Below are positions 34,770 through 43,828 of a stretch of DNA of 64,000 nt, in pieces. The stretch comes from Haloterrigena salina JCM 13891 (GTDB lineage: Archaea; Halobacteriota; Halobacteria; Halobacteriales; Natrialbaceae), in contig NZ_AOIS01000036.1 of NCBI RefSeq assembly GCF_000337495.1, positions 81,692-145,691 on the forward strand, written 5' to 3'. Each line of letters starts with the position of its first letter. The stretch's first letter is position 1. Position numbers and translations under genes: made by a program. The notes under the pieces were generated by a model. The model had not been told where the DNA came from and made no database searches. It saw only the letters and a program-made list of their open reading frames with translations.

Positions 34770-35651
34770 TTAGAACCAGCCCCAGCCGTCGTCCCCGCCG
34801 TCGTCGCCGCCGGTATTGCCGTCACAGGAACCGCTGTTGATAGCGTCGGCGAGGTCGCTCCCGACCATCGAGTCGCCCAGATACGAGAGGTGGCTGCCGA
34901 CGCTGACGGTGACGTCGACGTCCGTGTAGTTCGGGGCGGGATCGCAGCCGGCTCCCTCGGTCCCGAGGGCCGTGTCACCGAAGCCGCCGTAGGCGCTGCC
35001 GACCGTCGAGTCGTTGTTCGAGTGGTAGTTGCGGACCTCGCAGGCGTTGTCCAGACCGGCGTTCCACGGACTGCCACAGACTTCCGATCCGTCGGCGGCC
35101 GCGCCCAGCGGGGCGACGGTCTCGATCTGGTAGCCGCTGCTGAGTTTGGTCGCGGCCCAGAGGACGCAGCGACCGCCCAGCGAGTGGCCGACCAGTCGGA
35201 CGTTGCCGCCGCCGCTATCGTAGAACTCCTCGATGAGGCCGGCCGTCACCTCGCCGACGTTCTCGGTGTCGGCTTCCGCGCCGATGAAGTTGAAGCTACT
35301 TGCGGGCCACTCGATAGCGACCGTCTCGTCGGGCGAATAGCCGCCCGACACGAGAGAACTCTCGACGCTCGAGGCCTGACTCGAGACGGTGGTGTCGCCG
35401 AACCAGCCGTGGATGAACACGAGCAGTTCGTCCGTGACCGGGAGGCTGCCGTCGGCGCTCCAACCGAGCAGGCCGTCGTCGATTCCGATGACGTCGGGGC
35501 CGAGGACCTGTGCCGACGCCGAACCGGACGCGGCGGCCAGTCCGGCGCCGCCGACAACCGTCGTTCCGGCCGCCTGCAGCAGCGTTCGTCGACTCGTAGC
35601 GGTCCGCTCATCGGTCGATTCCGATCGTTCCAGAGTGGTGGTATCCGTCAT
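34770..35651 (-). CDS. Tat-exported lipase-like alpha/beta hydrolase
   Basis: A 293-aa secreted protein. The N-terminus has a Tat signal (TSRRTLLQAAG, followed by a hydrophobic stretch) ending near ASAQ (about residue 48). The mature domain is an alpha/beta hydrolase with FIHGWFGD as the oxyanion segment and GHSLGGR as the nucleophile elbow. Four cysteines in the second half and a Gly/Asp-rich acidic C-terminus (DDGGDDGWGW) are consistent with life outside a halophile. Lipase or esterase activity is likely, but the substrate is unknown. A TAAAAATATAC element upstream is a likely TATA box. Confidence 0.88.
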   Translation of the reverse strand: MTDTTTLERSESTDERTATSRRTLLQAAGTTVVGGAGLAAASGSASAQVLGPDVIGIDDGLLGWSADGSLPVTDELLVFIHGWFGDTTVSSQASSVESSLVSGGYSPDETVAIEWPASSFNFIGAEADTENVGEVTAGLIEEFYDSGGGNVRLVGHSLGGRCVLWAATKLSSGYQIETVAPLGAAADGSEVCGSPWNAGLDNACEVRNYHSNNDSTVGSAYGGFGDTALGTEGAGCDPAPNYTDVDVTVSVGSHLSYLGDSMVGSDLADAINSGSCDGNTGGDDGGDDGWGWF

Positions 35652-35956
35652 AACTCCATTCAGTATATTTTTAGATTACATATTTAATTCTAACTTCTAG
35701 ATAGAAACATAAACTGATGAAGTCGGCGTATTAGAGTCTCCGCTACTCGACGCGTTCGAGTTCGAGACGCCACGCGATGGCGGGACGGTTCGCTCTCGAG
35801 AACGGGCGACCGCCGTGTCGAGTGGCAGTTCGACGGCGAACGCGCGAGCGGTGCGACGAGGGGCCGCCGTCGAGTGACCGAGATACCGGATCCGAGTGGG
35901 CCGCGGAAATGACCGAATCTACAACGTTATGTCGTCCGAGTCGTAATCGGGGGGCA
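35652..35956. other. Divergent intergenic region, lipase-like gene to pantoate kinase
   Basis: The left 60 nt are AT-rich and hold the promoter of the minus-strand lipase-like gene. From about 35730 the composition returns to high GC. An open plus-strand frame from 35777 continues into pantoate kinase, but its codons do not look coding before ATG 35957. I see no RNA gene. Confidence 0.5.
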
Positions 35957-36790
35957 ATGCGCGAGGAGGCGACGGCGTTCGTACCGGGGCACATCACGGG
36001 CTTTTTCAGCGCTCACCCAGACGACGATCCGACCGAGGCGGGCTCTCGCGGCGCGGGAGTGACGCTTACGGACGGCGTCGAGGTAACGGTCGAACCGACC
36101 GACGAGGCGGCGTCGACGATCGTCCTCGACGGGACGACGCTCGAGATCGACGCCGTCGAGACCGTCCTCGAGACGCTCGCGGTTACGGCCCGCGTCGAGG
36201 CCGAGTCGGACCTGCCGCTGGGTGCGGGCTTCGGCGTTTCGGGGGCGATGGCGCTGGGGACGGCGCTGGCGGCCAACCGCGTGTTCGAACGCGACCTCTC
36301 CTGGAACGAACTCGTGACGATCGCCCACGGGGCGGAAGTGCAGGCCGGGACGGGGCTGGGCGACGTGGTCGCCCAGGCCCGCGGCGGCGTCCCGATTCGA
36401 CTCGAACCGGGCGGGCCGCAGGTGAACAAGCTGGATGCGATCCCCGCACGGGCGCGCGTCGAGTACGTGACGTTCGGGGAACTCTCGACGGCCGACGTCC
36501 TCTCGGGCGAGACCGACCGGCTCTCGGCGGCCGGCAAGCAGGCGCTATCGCGGGTCGTCGAGGAGCCGACGCTGCTCTCCTTTATGTACGCCTCGCGGCT
36601 GTTCGCCCGCGAAGCGGAGCTGTTGACCGAGCAGGTCGCACGGACGATCGGCGACGTCACGGAGGTTGACGGCCAGGCCTCGATGGCGATGCTCGGCGAA
36701 ACCGTCTTCGCGTTCGGCACGGGGCTCTCCGACGCGGGCTACGAGCCGACCGTCTGTGCGACCCATCCGGCGGGCGCGATGCTGAAGTAA
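35957..36790 (+). CDS. Pantoate kinase (archaeal CoA synthesis)
   Basis: A 277-aa GHMP-family kinase that phosphorylates pantoate to 4-phosphopantoate in the archaeal CoA route. The ATP-binding GHMP loop is LPLGAGFGVSGA (about residues 84-95), preceded by the family's FVPGHITGFF start. A C-terminal GLSDAGYEPTV segment corresponds to GHMP motif 3. The partner enzyme, phosphopantothenate synthetase, is at 42269-43048; in many archaea the two are neighbours. I chose ATG 35957 because it gives the standard N-terminus. Confidence 0.93.
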   Translation: MREEATAFVPGHITGFFSAHPDDDPTEAGSRGAGVTLTDGVEVTVEPTDEAASTIVLDGTTLEIDAVETVLETLAVTARVEAESDLPLGAGFGVSGAMALGTALAANRVFERDLSWNELVTIAHGAEVQAGTGLGDVVAQARGGVPIRLEPGGPQVNKLDAIPARARVEYVTFGELSTADVLSGETDRLSAAGKQALSRVVEEPTLLSFMYASRLFAREAELLTEQVARTIGDVTEVDGQASMAMLGETVFAFGTGLSDAGYEPTVCATHPAGAMLK

Positions 36791-37109
36791 CCGCCGTCCG
36801 TTACCTATCAGTCGATCATATCAGATACCATATATTATTCGGCGAGCCACCGGTTTGAGACGGTATCAACCCGAGGTGAAATCCTCTCGTTGCTCCCCGC
36901 ACACATCATTTTATTCTACTCTTGGGGGCGAGGATAATAATACGACTTTCAGTATGTTTGGATTCTTAACATACGAATTAGCGCTGTGAGTGTGGTTCTG
37001 AGACGGTTTCCGGAAAAATAGAATCTATTTTTTGAGTTATGTGTCAGCAATAAGTTTGGTGGCCGGAGCTTTATTATGATGGGTTTCAGTTATCTGTTCA
37101 AGTTTCCGA
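36791..37109. other. AT-rich intergenic region before the DUF1508-repeat gene
   Basis: About 319 nt of much lower GC than the surroundings, without a plausible gene. It holds an 8-bp A/T hairpin (AAAAATAG-AAT-CTATTTTT, 37014-37032), which could be an operator or a terminator. A CTTTATTATG stretch near 37070 may be the TATA region for the following gene. The base shift could mark a boundary of transferred DNA or a lost element. Confidence 0.45.
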
Positions 37110-40019
37110 ATGTCTTCCCCGAGTGAAATTCACCAAAACTTGTTTCGGCTGTACGAACACTACGTCGGTGAACCCGACTCGAGCAAGGACGTCTACGGGT
37201 ACTGGGTGTTCATCGTGGGCTACCTGCTCGGAGCGGCCGGCATTTTCACCTACGTCGTCGGCTACGCCGGCAGCGCGGGCTCGTACACCCTGATCAGGAT
37301 CTCCGGCGTCACCGCGGCGACGGGGCTGGCGCTCTGTCTGTTCGGCATCGTCTTGATGCTCCCGGTGCGCAGGATCGGGATCTACGCGAGCGCGCTCGGA
37401 CTGCTGGTCGCACTCGGCGGCGTCGTCTTTTTCGGCTGGGCCTATCCAAACAACTGGCGGGATCTGGGAACCGACTACAGCGTTCAGGTCATCTCCGTCT
37501 ACACGCTCGGAATCGGACTGATCGCGGGCGTCACCGCTCTCGTTCCCATTCTGACTGGCCAGAAGGGGATGTTCGTCGAGGAGGAGGGCGCGACCGACGA
37601 TCCGGAGATCATGACCGGCGACGCGATGGAGGGGGCCCAGTTCGCCGTCTTCCGCGACGAGGACGGTGACTGGCAGTGGCACGTCCTCCACCTCGAGGCG
37701 CTGGCGGCGAGCAACGACAGCGCGGTCACGCGACCCGAGGCGACCGAGAGCATCGAGCGCGTCCAGTCCCAGATCAGCTCCGCGGGGCTGATGGAACTGA
37801 CCACCTCCGCGTTCCGGCTCTACGAGGATCGCGACGGTACCTGGCAGTGGACGCTGGCCCGCGACGACGGCAGCGTCGTCGGCGCCAGCACCGGCGAGTT
37901 CGAGGAACGCGACGGCGCCGAAAACTCGGTCAGCTTCCTCAAGGACCGCGGTCCGGAGGCCGACGTCATCGAGATCGAGGGCGCGGCGTTCACCTACGAG
38001 GAACGGCGCGACCAGTGGTACTGGCAGTTGGTCGACGACGAGCGGACGCCGCTGGCCTCGACCGATACCGGCCACCGAACGCAGGAGGCCGCCGAGGAGG
38101 CGGCCCGGACGTTCGCCGAGCGGTTCGATCGGGCGCGGCTGCTCGACGTCGAGCACGTCGGCGTCGAACTCGTCGAGCGCGCCGGGAACTGGACGTGGCG
38201 GTTCGTCGACGACCGCGACGAGGTCGTCGCCACCGCCTCCGACGCCTACGACTCCCGCCGGGACGCCGAGGCGGCCGCCGAAGCGCTGCTCCCCGCGCTC
38301 GAGTCGGCCGCCGTCACGGTCGCCGGGGAGCCGACCTACGAGTGCTACGAGTCGGGCTCGCAATGGCGCTGGCGGCTCGTCGACGAGTCCGAACACGTCG
38401 TCGCCCGGAGTCCGACCGAGACGACGACCCGCGGGGCCGTCGAAGCGGGCGCCGATCGGTTCGGCGACCACGTCCGCGACGCCGACGTCGTCGAGATCGA
38501 CGACGCGGAATACGAGATTTACCCCGCGGAGAACGAACTATCGGCCGCCACGGACGACGGGGACGATCTCCCGGCGACGGTCGACGAGGCAATGGCCGAC
38601 GGCGGCACCGAACTCGAGTTCGAGGACGAGACGGACCAGGCGCCGACCGGCCCCGACTGGAACTGGCGGCTCGTCACGGAGGACCGCGACGTCGTCGCCG
38701 CGAGCACCGAGCCCCACCCCGACGCCGAGTCGGCGACCGAGGCCATCGAGCGCGTTCGCCAGCAGGCCAGCGAGGCCGATCTCATCGAGTTCGAACACGC
38801 CGCGTTCCAGGTCTACGAGGCCGACGACGGCGAGTGGCGCTGGCGGCTCATCGACGAGGACGGCAACGTGCTGGCCGACAGCGGCGAGGAACACACCTCC
38901 CGCGGCGAGGCCGCCGAAGCGATGATGACGCTCAAGGAGCAGGCCCCCGAGGCCGAACTGCTCGAGATCGAGACCGCCGCCTTCGAACTGTTCGTCGACG
39001 AGGACGACGAGTGGGGCTGGCGGCTCATCGACGAAGCCGGCAAACTCGTCGCCGAGGACCCCGCGACCCACCCCACCCGCGGCGCCGCCCGCCAGGCGAT
39101 GAACCGCCTGCTCGAGCACCTCGATTCGGACGTCCGGACGATGGACGACGCGATCTTCCAGCCCTACGCGGACGAGGACTGGCAGTGGCGCTTCGTCCTG
39201 CCCTCGGGCGAGACCGTCGCGGAGGCCGGTGAGACCCACGCCACCCGCGACGAACTCGTCGCGGACGTAGACGACGTCCGCGAGTCGGCCGCGTCGGCCC
39301 GCACGCACGCGATCGGCGAGGTCGCCGTCCAGCTCTACGACAGCGGCGGCTGGCACTGGCGGCTGCTCGACCGCGACCGCGAGGAGGTCGCCGACTCGGC
39401 GGTCACCTACGACGACCGTGACGGCGCCGTCGGCGGGGTCGAAGCGCTGCAGACCCACGTCGCCGACGCGCCGATCTTTGCCATCGAGGACGCCGCGATT
39501 CGGCTGGACCGCGACGACGGCTGGTCGTGGGAGCTCGTCGACCACGAGCGCGAAGTGATCGCGAGCGCGGTCGGCGCGGGGGCGTCCAAGGCCGCCGTGC
39601 TCGACGATATCGAGGCCGTACGCCGGCTGGCGCCGATGGCCGGCCGCGTCGACTTCGACGTCGCCTCGTTCGAACTGGTCGCCGACGAGGACGGCCGCTG
39701 GCAGTGGCGGCTCATCGACGAGGACGGCCGCACCATCGCGACCGGCACCGAGGCCCACGAGTCGACCGAGGCCGCCCGCGCGGCCTTGGAGGACGTCCGC
39801 GAACTGATCGCCGAGGCGAGCATCCTCGAGATCGACAGCGTCTCCTTCGAACTCCACACCGCCGAGGGCGGCGACGGCTGGGTCTGGCAGCTGATCGACG
39901 AGTACGGGACGACGATGGCCGAGAGTACCCAGACCTACGAGAACCGCACCGAGGCTCGCGAGGCGATGAACGACGTGAAGGCCCACGCGCCCGACGGCTG
40001 GATCACCTTCACGGAGTGA
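37110..40019 (+). CDS. Membrane protein with 13 DUF1508-like repeats
   Basis: A 969-aa protein. The N-terminus has four transmembrane helices (about residues 30-54, 64-84, 88-110, 124-147). From about residue 175 to the end there are 13 copies of a unit of roughly 60 residues, each with a W-x-W core followed by a charged strand (WQWHVLH, WRWRLVDE, WGWRLIDE, WVWQLIDE and so on) and a helix of the type EAxxAxxxVRE. This is the HVO_2922/YegP-like DUF1508 fold, normally found in one or two copies. Repeats 5 and 6 are split by an acidic linker (about 470-510). It may be a sensor or scaffold on the inner face of the membrane; the function is unknown. Confidence 0.85.
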   Translation: MSSPSEIHQNLFRLYEHYVGEPDSSKDVYGYWVFIVGYLLGAAGIFTYVVGYAGSAGSYTLIRISGVTAATGLALCLFGIVLMLPVRRIGIYASALGLLVALGGVVFFGWAYPNNWRDLGTDYSVQVISVYTLGIGLIAGVTALVPILTGQKGMFVEEEGATDDPEIMTGDAMEGAQFAVFRDEDGDWQWHVLHLEALAASNDSAVTRPEATESIERVQSQISSAGLMELTTSAFRLYEDRDGTWQWTLARDDGSVVGASTGEFEERDGAENSVSFLKDRGPEADVIEIEGAAFTYEERRDQWYWQLVDDERTPLASTDTGHRTQEAAEEAARTFAERFDRARLLDVEHVGVELVERAGNWTWRFVDDRDEVVATASDAYDSRRDAEAAAEALLPALESAAVTVAGEPTYECYESGSQWRWRLVDESEHVVARSPTETTTRGAVEAGADRFGDHVRDADVVEIDDAEYEIYPAENELSAATDDGDDLPATVDEAMADGGTELEFEDETDQAPTGPDWNWRLVTEDRDVVAASTEPHPDAESATEAIERVRQQASEADLIEFEHAAFQVYEADDGEWRWRLIDEDGNVLADSGEEHTSRGEAAEAMMTLKEQAPEAELLEIETAAFELFVDEDDEWGWRLIDEAGKLVAEDPATHPTRGAARQAMNRLLEHLDSDVRTMDDAIFQPYADEDWQWRFVLPSGETVAEAGETHATRDELVADVDDVRESAASARTHAIGEVAVQLYDSGGWHWRLLDRDREEVADSAVTYDDRDGAVGGVEALQTHVADAPIFAIEDAAIRLDRDDGWSWELVDHEREVIASAVGAGASKAAVLDDIEAVRRLAPMAGRVDFDVASFELVADEDGRWQWRLIDEDGRTIATGTEAHESTEAARAALEDVRELIAEASILEIDSVSFELHTAEGGDGWVWQLIDEYGTTMAESTQTYENRTEAREAMNDVKAHAPDGWITFTE

Positions 40020-40145
40020 CCGCGACGGCGGTTACACCGGCCGCGGCCGTTCGAATCGCTCGCTGATCGACGCTCGTTTTTGCCGATTTCGCTCGGATCC
40101 GATACCGATCGGACGTTTATGTGGGCCGAGCGCCACGCTCGAGCC

Positions 40146-40796
40146 ATGAAGTCGATGGGCATTCGACTACAGTACGCCCCGGAGGCGGTGCCGCAGCTCC
40201 ACGCGGGGATCTGCGAGTCGCCCGACATCGACCGGGAGGTAATCGTCGGCGGGCAGGCCGTCGACGGCGTCGAGATGATCACATCCTTCGTCTACGGCGA
40301 TCCCGAGGCCTACGAGGCGCTGCTGGTGGACCTCGAGGACGTCCGCGAGTACGATATCACGCCGGCCGAGGACGGATTTTTCCTCTACCTTCGGCGGGGG
40401 CTCGGTGCGGACGGACTGTCGTTACTGAACGCGCTCGCACAGGAGACCGTCGTGGTCGTGCCGCCGATCGAGGTCCGTTCCGATCGGACGCTTCGGCTGA
40501 CGGTCGTCGGTCACCCGTCTGCCCTCACGGCCGTGATGGACGAGGTGCCCGACGGGATGACCATGGACGCCCGCTGGGTGAGCGACGAATTGACGATCTC
40601 CGATTCGCCCGTTACCGACCGTCAACTGGCGGCGCTCCGGGCGGCCCGCGCGGTCGGCTACTACGAGATTCCGCGGGAAGCGGGGATCGAGACCGTCGCC
40701 GACGAACTCGACTGCGCCGTCTCGACGGCGTCGGAACTCGTCCGCCGCGGCGAGGCGAACGCGGTCGAGCGGGTGCTCGAGACGGACCTCTCGTAG
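40146..40796 (+). CDS. HTH-10 (Bat-type) transcriptional regulator
   Basis: A 216-aa regulator. The N-terminal domain (about 1-150) resembles the Bat-associated input domain, with alternating strands such as EVIVGGQAVDGVEMITSFVYG. The C-terminal HTH-10 shows VTDRQLAALRAARAVGYYEIP and CAVSTASELVRRGEANAVERVL. No PAS or GAF domain is present, so any signal must enter through the short N-terminal domain. ATG 40146 is preferred over the upstream in-frame start. It follows the DUF1508-repeat gene by 126 nt. Targets are unknown. Confidence 0.9.
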   Translation: MKSMGIRLQYAPEAVPQLHAGICESPDIDREVIVGGQAVDGVEMITSFVYGDPEAYEALLVDLEDVREYDITPAEDGFFLYLRRGLGADGLSLLNALAQETVVVVPPIEVRSDRTLRLTVVGHPSALTAVMDEVPDGMTMDARWVSDELTISDSPVTDRQLAALRAARAVGYYEIPREAGIETVADELDCAVSTASELVRRGEANAVERVLETDLS

Positions 40797-40810
40797 GTCG
40801 GCTGGCTCGT

Positions 40811-41185
40811 CTACTGGAACCGACCGGCGAGCCAGATTAGGACTCCCGCCCCGATCAGTACGAGACCTGCGGTCGAGGTAACCGGTTCCGGGAAGAGAAA
40901 GAGGACGACTCCGGCGGCGACGAGTAGCGTACCGAGTCCGTACTTCGCTCTCGCCCGATCGAACCAGCTCCCCGAGTCGTCCGCCGTCGGTTCCGCTGAA
41001 CTCCCTCGTACTCGATCCACCAGACTCCCGGAATCGTCCGTCGTGGATTCTCTCGACCTCCCTCGTACTCGCTCTACCAGGCTTCCGGCGTCGTCCGTCG
41101 TGGATTCTCTCGACCTCCCTCTCATTTTAGCCATCCAACCGTTCGATTCGTCCTCGGTTTCCTCAGCCGATCGTCTGAATCGCAT
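40811..41185 (-). CDS. Small membrane protein with three 19-aa tandem repeats
   Basis: A 124-aa protein with a polar N-terminal half and two C-terminal hydrophobic helices (about 85-101 and 105-121) separated by a short PEPVTST turn. The polar half holds three tandem units of 19 residues beginning RGRSREST, RGRSREST and RGSSAEPT (DNA 40952-41122); the first two are nearly identical at DNA level, so the duplication is recent. The TATAAG element at 41196-41204 lies about 20 nt upstream of the ATG. I do not recognise the family. Confidence 0.7.
   Translation of the reverse strand: MRFRRSAEETEDESNGWMAKMRGRSRESTTDDAGSLVERVRGRSRESTTDDSGSLVDRVRGSSAEPTADDSGSWFDRARAKYGLGTLLVAAGVVLFLFPEPVTSTAGLVLIGAGVLIWLAGRFQ
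40952..41122 (-). repeat. Three 57-bp tandem repeats inside the small membrane protein
   Basis: Unit 1 is 41122-41066, unit 2 is 41065-41009 and unit 3 is 41008-40952. Units 1 and 2 differ at only a few bases, and unit 3 is more diverged. All keep frame, so the number of units may vary between strains. Confidence 0.75.
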
Positions 41186-41400
41186 GGGTAATTCTTATAT
41201 GCGAACTGGGAATAGCAGAATGCCTTCCAGTGCTGGCCGTTGAAATTCTCCCAAGTAGACACTCTTTCTCCCTGTACTGCGGTGCTACGCTCACCTACTG
41301 ACGTTCCCTCATTCAAAACCTATTCTCGCTGACTTGACACTCCGTACGGCGCAGAAGCGTTTGGAAATTTTTTCCGAGTAATCCGTCATTCAGCGTCTTA

Positions 41401-42099
41401 TCACCCGGCGTCGCGCTTCTCGCAGACGACGGTGTATGAGATGCCGGCCATGTGGGTGTCGACGACCTCGCACTCGTCGAAGACCGTCGCGAGCGCGTCC
41501 ACGACGTCGCCGTCCGGATTCCAGTTCGCGTACCAGCGGAGGAACCGTCGGACGAGGGGATTCAGGACTCGAGCGGGGCCGCTCGGAGCCGGTCGGACGT
41601 CGACGACGGCGAACCGCGCACCGGAGTGCAGCGATCGGAAGACGTTCTCGACCGTTCGGCGAACGTCGGGCATGACCGAGAGCGAGAGCGTCGCGATCGC
41701 GGCGTCGAACGGCTCGTCGAACGCGGCCCTCGCGGCGTCGGTGTGACGCAGTTCGACGTTCTCCCAGCCGTGGGTCTCGATCCGTTCCCGCGCGTTCTCG
41801 AGCATCCTCGGGCTGTAGTCGACGGCGACGAGTTCGCCCTTCGGACCGATCTCGCCGCGGAGGCGCTCGAAGTTGACGCCCGGCCCGCAGCCGACCTCGA
41901 GCACGCGGTCGCCGGGCTGCAGGTCGAGTCGATCGATCGCCGCCTCGCGGATCGGTTCGAAGTCCCGCTCGCTCATCCCGTACCAGTCGCTCCAGCGATC
42001 CCAGACCGCGCGGCTGCGCTCGAGGTGGGCTTCGTACCGGTCGTTCGCTGTCATCGGTGCGTCGCTCTCGGAGTCGCGCCCGCCCCGTTCCGTGGCCAT
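41401..42099 (-). CDS. Class I SAM-dependent methyltransferase
   Basis: A 232-aa methyltransferase with the SAM-binding motif VLEVGCGPGVNFERL (about residues 68-82), VAVDYSPRML as motif II and an IATLSLSVMPD motif. The N-terminus and the VRPAPSGPARVLNP region after the core resemble UbiE/phospholipid-methyltransferase-like enzymes, but the substrate is not determined. ATG 42099 is preferred; an in-frame GTG at 42105 adds two residues. It is divergent from the phosphopantothenate synthetase gene, 169 nt away. Confidence 0.88.
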   Translation of the reverse strand: MATERGGRDSESDAPMTANDRYEAHLERSRAVWDRWSDWYGMSERDFEPIREAAIDRLDLQPGDRVLEVGCGPGVNFERLRGEIGPKGELVAVDYSPRMLENARERIETHGWENVELRHTDAARAAFDEPFDAAIATLSLSVMPDVRRTVENVFRSLHSGARFAVVDVRPAPSGPARVLNPLVRRFLRWYANWNPDGDVVDALATVFDECEVVDTHMAGISYTVVCEKRDAG

Positions 42100-42268
42100 A
42101 CTCACAGTTCGGCCGGAACGGGAGAGTAGCTTTACGCGAAACGTATCGCCTATTTATAAGTACTCGAGCAGTTCCGTCGAATCGACCGGCTTCGATCGCG
42201 CTCGCACGGCTCGGACGGAGTGCCGAGCGATCGGACCGTTTTTTATCAACCGAATCCAGTGACCGACC

Positions 42269-43048
42269 GTGACAGACTACGACACCGTCTCCGCGGAGGT
42301 CGACGAGGAGGAGGAGATCCCGGAGGACCATCCGCGATACCAGGACCTGCTCACACGCCACCGTATCGAGAAGGGCGTCGAGAAGGGCATCACCCACCTG
42401 CAGGGGATGCACGCCGAGGGTCGGGGCAGCGCCTTCGACTACCTGCTCGGCGAGGAGACGATTCCAAGCGCCGACGCCGCCGAACGCGCCGCCGCGGCCC
42501 ACCTCCTGTTGGCCGACCGGCCCGTGCTCTCGATCAACGGCAACGTCGCCGCGCTCGTCCCCGGCGAGATGGCCGAACTCGCCGACGCGACCGGGGCCGA
42601 CCTCGAGGTCAACCTCTTCAACCGGACCGAGGAGCGCATTCGGGCGATCGCCGATCACCTCCGCGAGCACGGCGCCGAGGACGTGAAGGGCCTCGAAGCC
42701 GACGCGCGCATCCCGAACTTGGACCACCAGCGCGCGAAGGTCGACGAAGACGGCATCTACGCGGCCGACGTCGTGCTCGTCCCCTTAGAGGACGGCGACC
42801 GCGCCGAGGCCTTAAACGAGATGGGCAAGACCGAGATCGTGATCGACCTCAACCCGCTCTCGCGGTCGCCCCAGGTCGCCGACGTGCCGATCGTCGACAA
42901 CATCATCCGCGCCGTGCCGAACGTGACCGCACATGCCCGGGAGCTGGCCGACGCCGACGAGTCGGAACTTGAGGCGATCGTCGAGGAATTCGACCGCGAG
43001 GCTGCCCTCGAGGAGGCCGAGGACCGGATTCGATCGGGCGAGCTGTGA
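42269..43048 (+). CDS. 4-phosphopantoate-beta-alanine ligase (phosphopantothenate synthetase)
   Basis: A 259-aa archaeal enzyme that joins 4-phosphopantoate to beta-alanine, the step after pantoate kinase in CoA synthesis. The sequence shows family segments HPRYQDLLTRHRI, GLTHL-like GITHLQGMHAEGR, LSINGNVAALVP, EVNLFNRTEERI and IDLNPLSRSPQVA. The start is GTG 42269, with an acidic extension of about 15 residues. It ends 7 nt before the convergent gene at 43056. Pantoate kinase lies about 5.5 kb to the left. Confidence 0.93.
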   Translation: MTDYDTVSAEVDEEEEIPEDHPRYQDLLTRHRIEKGVEKGITHLQGMHAEGRGSAFDYLLGEETIPSADAAERAAAAHLLLADRPVLSINGNVAALVPGEMAELADATGADLEVNLFNRTEERIRAIADHLREHGAEDVKGLEADARIPNLDHQRAKVDEDGIYAADVVLVPLEDGDRAEALNEMGKTEIVIDLNPLSRSPQVADVPIVDNIIRAVPNVTAHARELADADESELEAIVEEFDREAALEEAEDRIRSGEL

Positions 43049-43055
43049 TGCTGCC

Positions 43056-43712
43056 TCAGAATTTGTCCGTGATCGCCGGTGAGACGGCGTCTCGCGCGTC
43101 TTCGCGGTCGATAACGTAACTCCGTTCGGCGTCGATGCCGGGAATTCGCGACTTCAGTTCGGCGATACGTTCCTCGACGCGGTAGTACGACAGCGAGAGG
43201 TACTCGCTGGCCGCCCGCGACAGCGAGTCGTCGATCTCGTACTCGATCCCGTCGGAACCGTTGAGACACCGCCGTTCGTAGTCCACGAGCCACTTCCGCG
43301 CCATCGCGACGCCCGTCTCGGCGTCGTACCCCCGTGCGACGTAGTGTCTGTAGGGGTGGCGGATCCAGGAGAGCTCCCAGTGGGCGTAGACGTCGACCTT
43401 CTCGGCATCCTCGAGCGCGTGGAGCACGACGTGGAGCTGCTCGTCGGCCAGCGGGGACGGCCGCCAGACCCACGACCCTTCGGAAGTGTTGCCGTCGAGT
43501 CGGACCTTCAGCGACGCGATCGGGTTCCGCGAGAAACCCAGTTCGTCGAGGATCGACTCGAGGCGGGCCTCCGAGCAGTGGGCCGTCAGCACGTACTCGT
43601 CGGCCGTGGTGTGGCTGATGGCGTAGCCGCCGAACGTCCCCGCGAACAGGTAGTGTAGCTGCGGCAGGAGACTCCGGCGAACGGCGTTGACGGCGTCCTC
43701 TCTGTACGTCAT
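43056..43712 (-). CDS. Hypothetical protein
   Basis: A 218-aa soluble protein of unknown family. It starts MTYREDAVNAVRRSLLPQL at ATG 43712; the in-frame extension to 43817 is poor. It contains a strand-rich first part with HTTADEYVLTAHCSE, then HWELSWIRHPYRHYV and a helical C-terminus. Its aromatic and histidine content is high, which could indicate a ligand-binding pocket, but no motif is diagnostic. It is convergent with the phosphopantothenate synthetase gene. Confidence 0.72.
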   Translation of the reverse strand: MTYREDAVNAVRRSLLPQLHYLFAGTFGGYAISHTTADEYVLTAHCSEARLESILDELGFSRNPIASLKVRLDGNTSEGSWVWRPSPLADEQLHVVLHALEDAEKVDVYAHWELSWIRHPYRHYVARGYDAETGVAMARKWLVDYERRCLNGSDGIEYEIDDSLSRAASEYLSLSYYRVEERIAELKSRIPGIDAERSYVIDREDARDAVSPAITDKF

Positions 43713-43828
43713 GTGATCGGGCGGAGTACGCGAGCCAGCGGGAAGTGTATTCGGGACGGCAGCGTTCGCGGTCGGGCCTGCCACAGCCGGTAAAACGATT
43801 AGGGATATTCTCGTCAACGGTAGGATCG

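Noticed and set aside
37660-40019. Apparent DNA repeats that might be a CRISPR or satellite array
   Set aside because: The periodicity is explained by 13 diverged protein repeats of about 60 residues in one open frame. The spacing and sequence do not fit CRISPR repeats.
41122-41316. 64-codon minus-strand frame beside the small repeat protein
   Set aside because: It overlaps the start of the better-supported gene at 40811-41185 in another frame and shows no recognisable motif.
41941-41965. T-arm-like GGTTCGAAGTCC
   Set aside because: It lies within the methyltransferase gene, and no acceptor, D or anticodon stem can be formed around it.
43078-43094. GTGAGACGGCGTC resembling part of the 19-nt hairpin repeat
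   Set aside because: Only about 11 nt agree and it lies inside a coding region, so it does not support the gene-end pattern.
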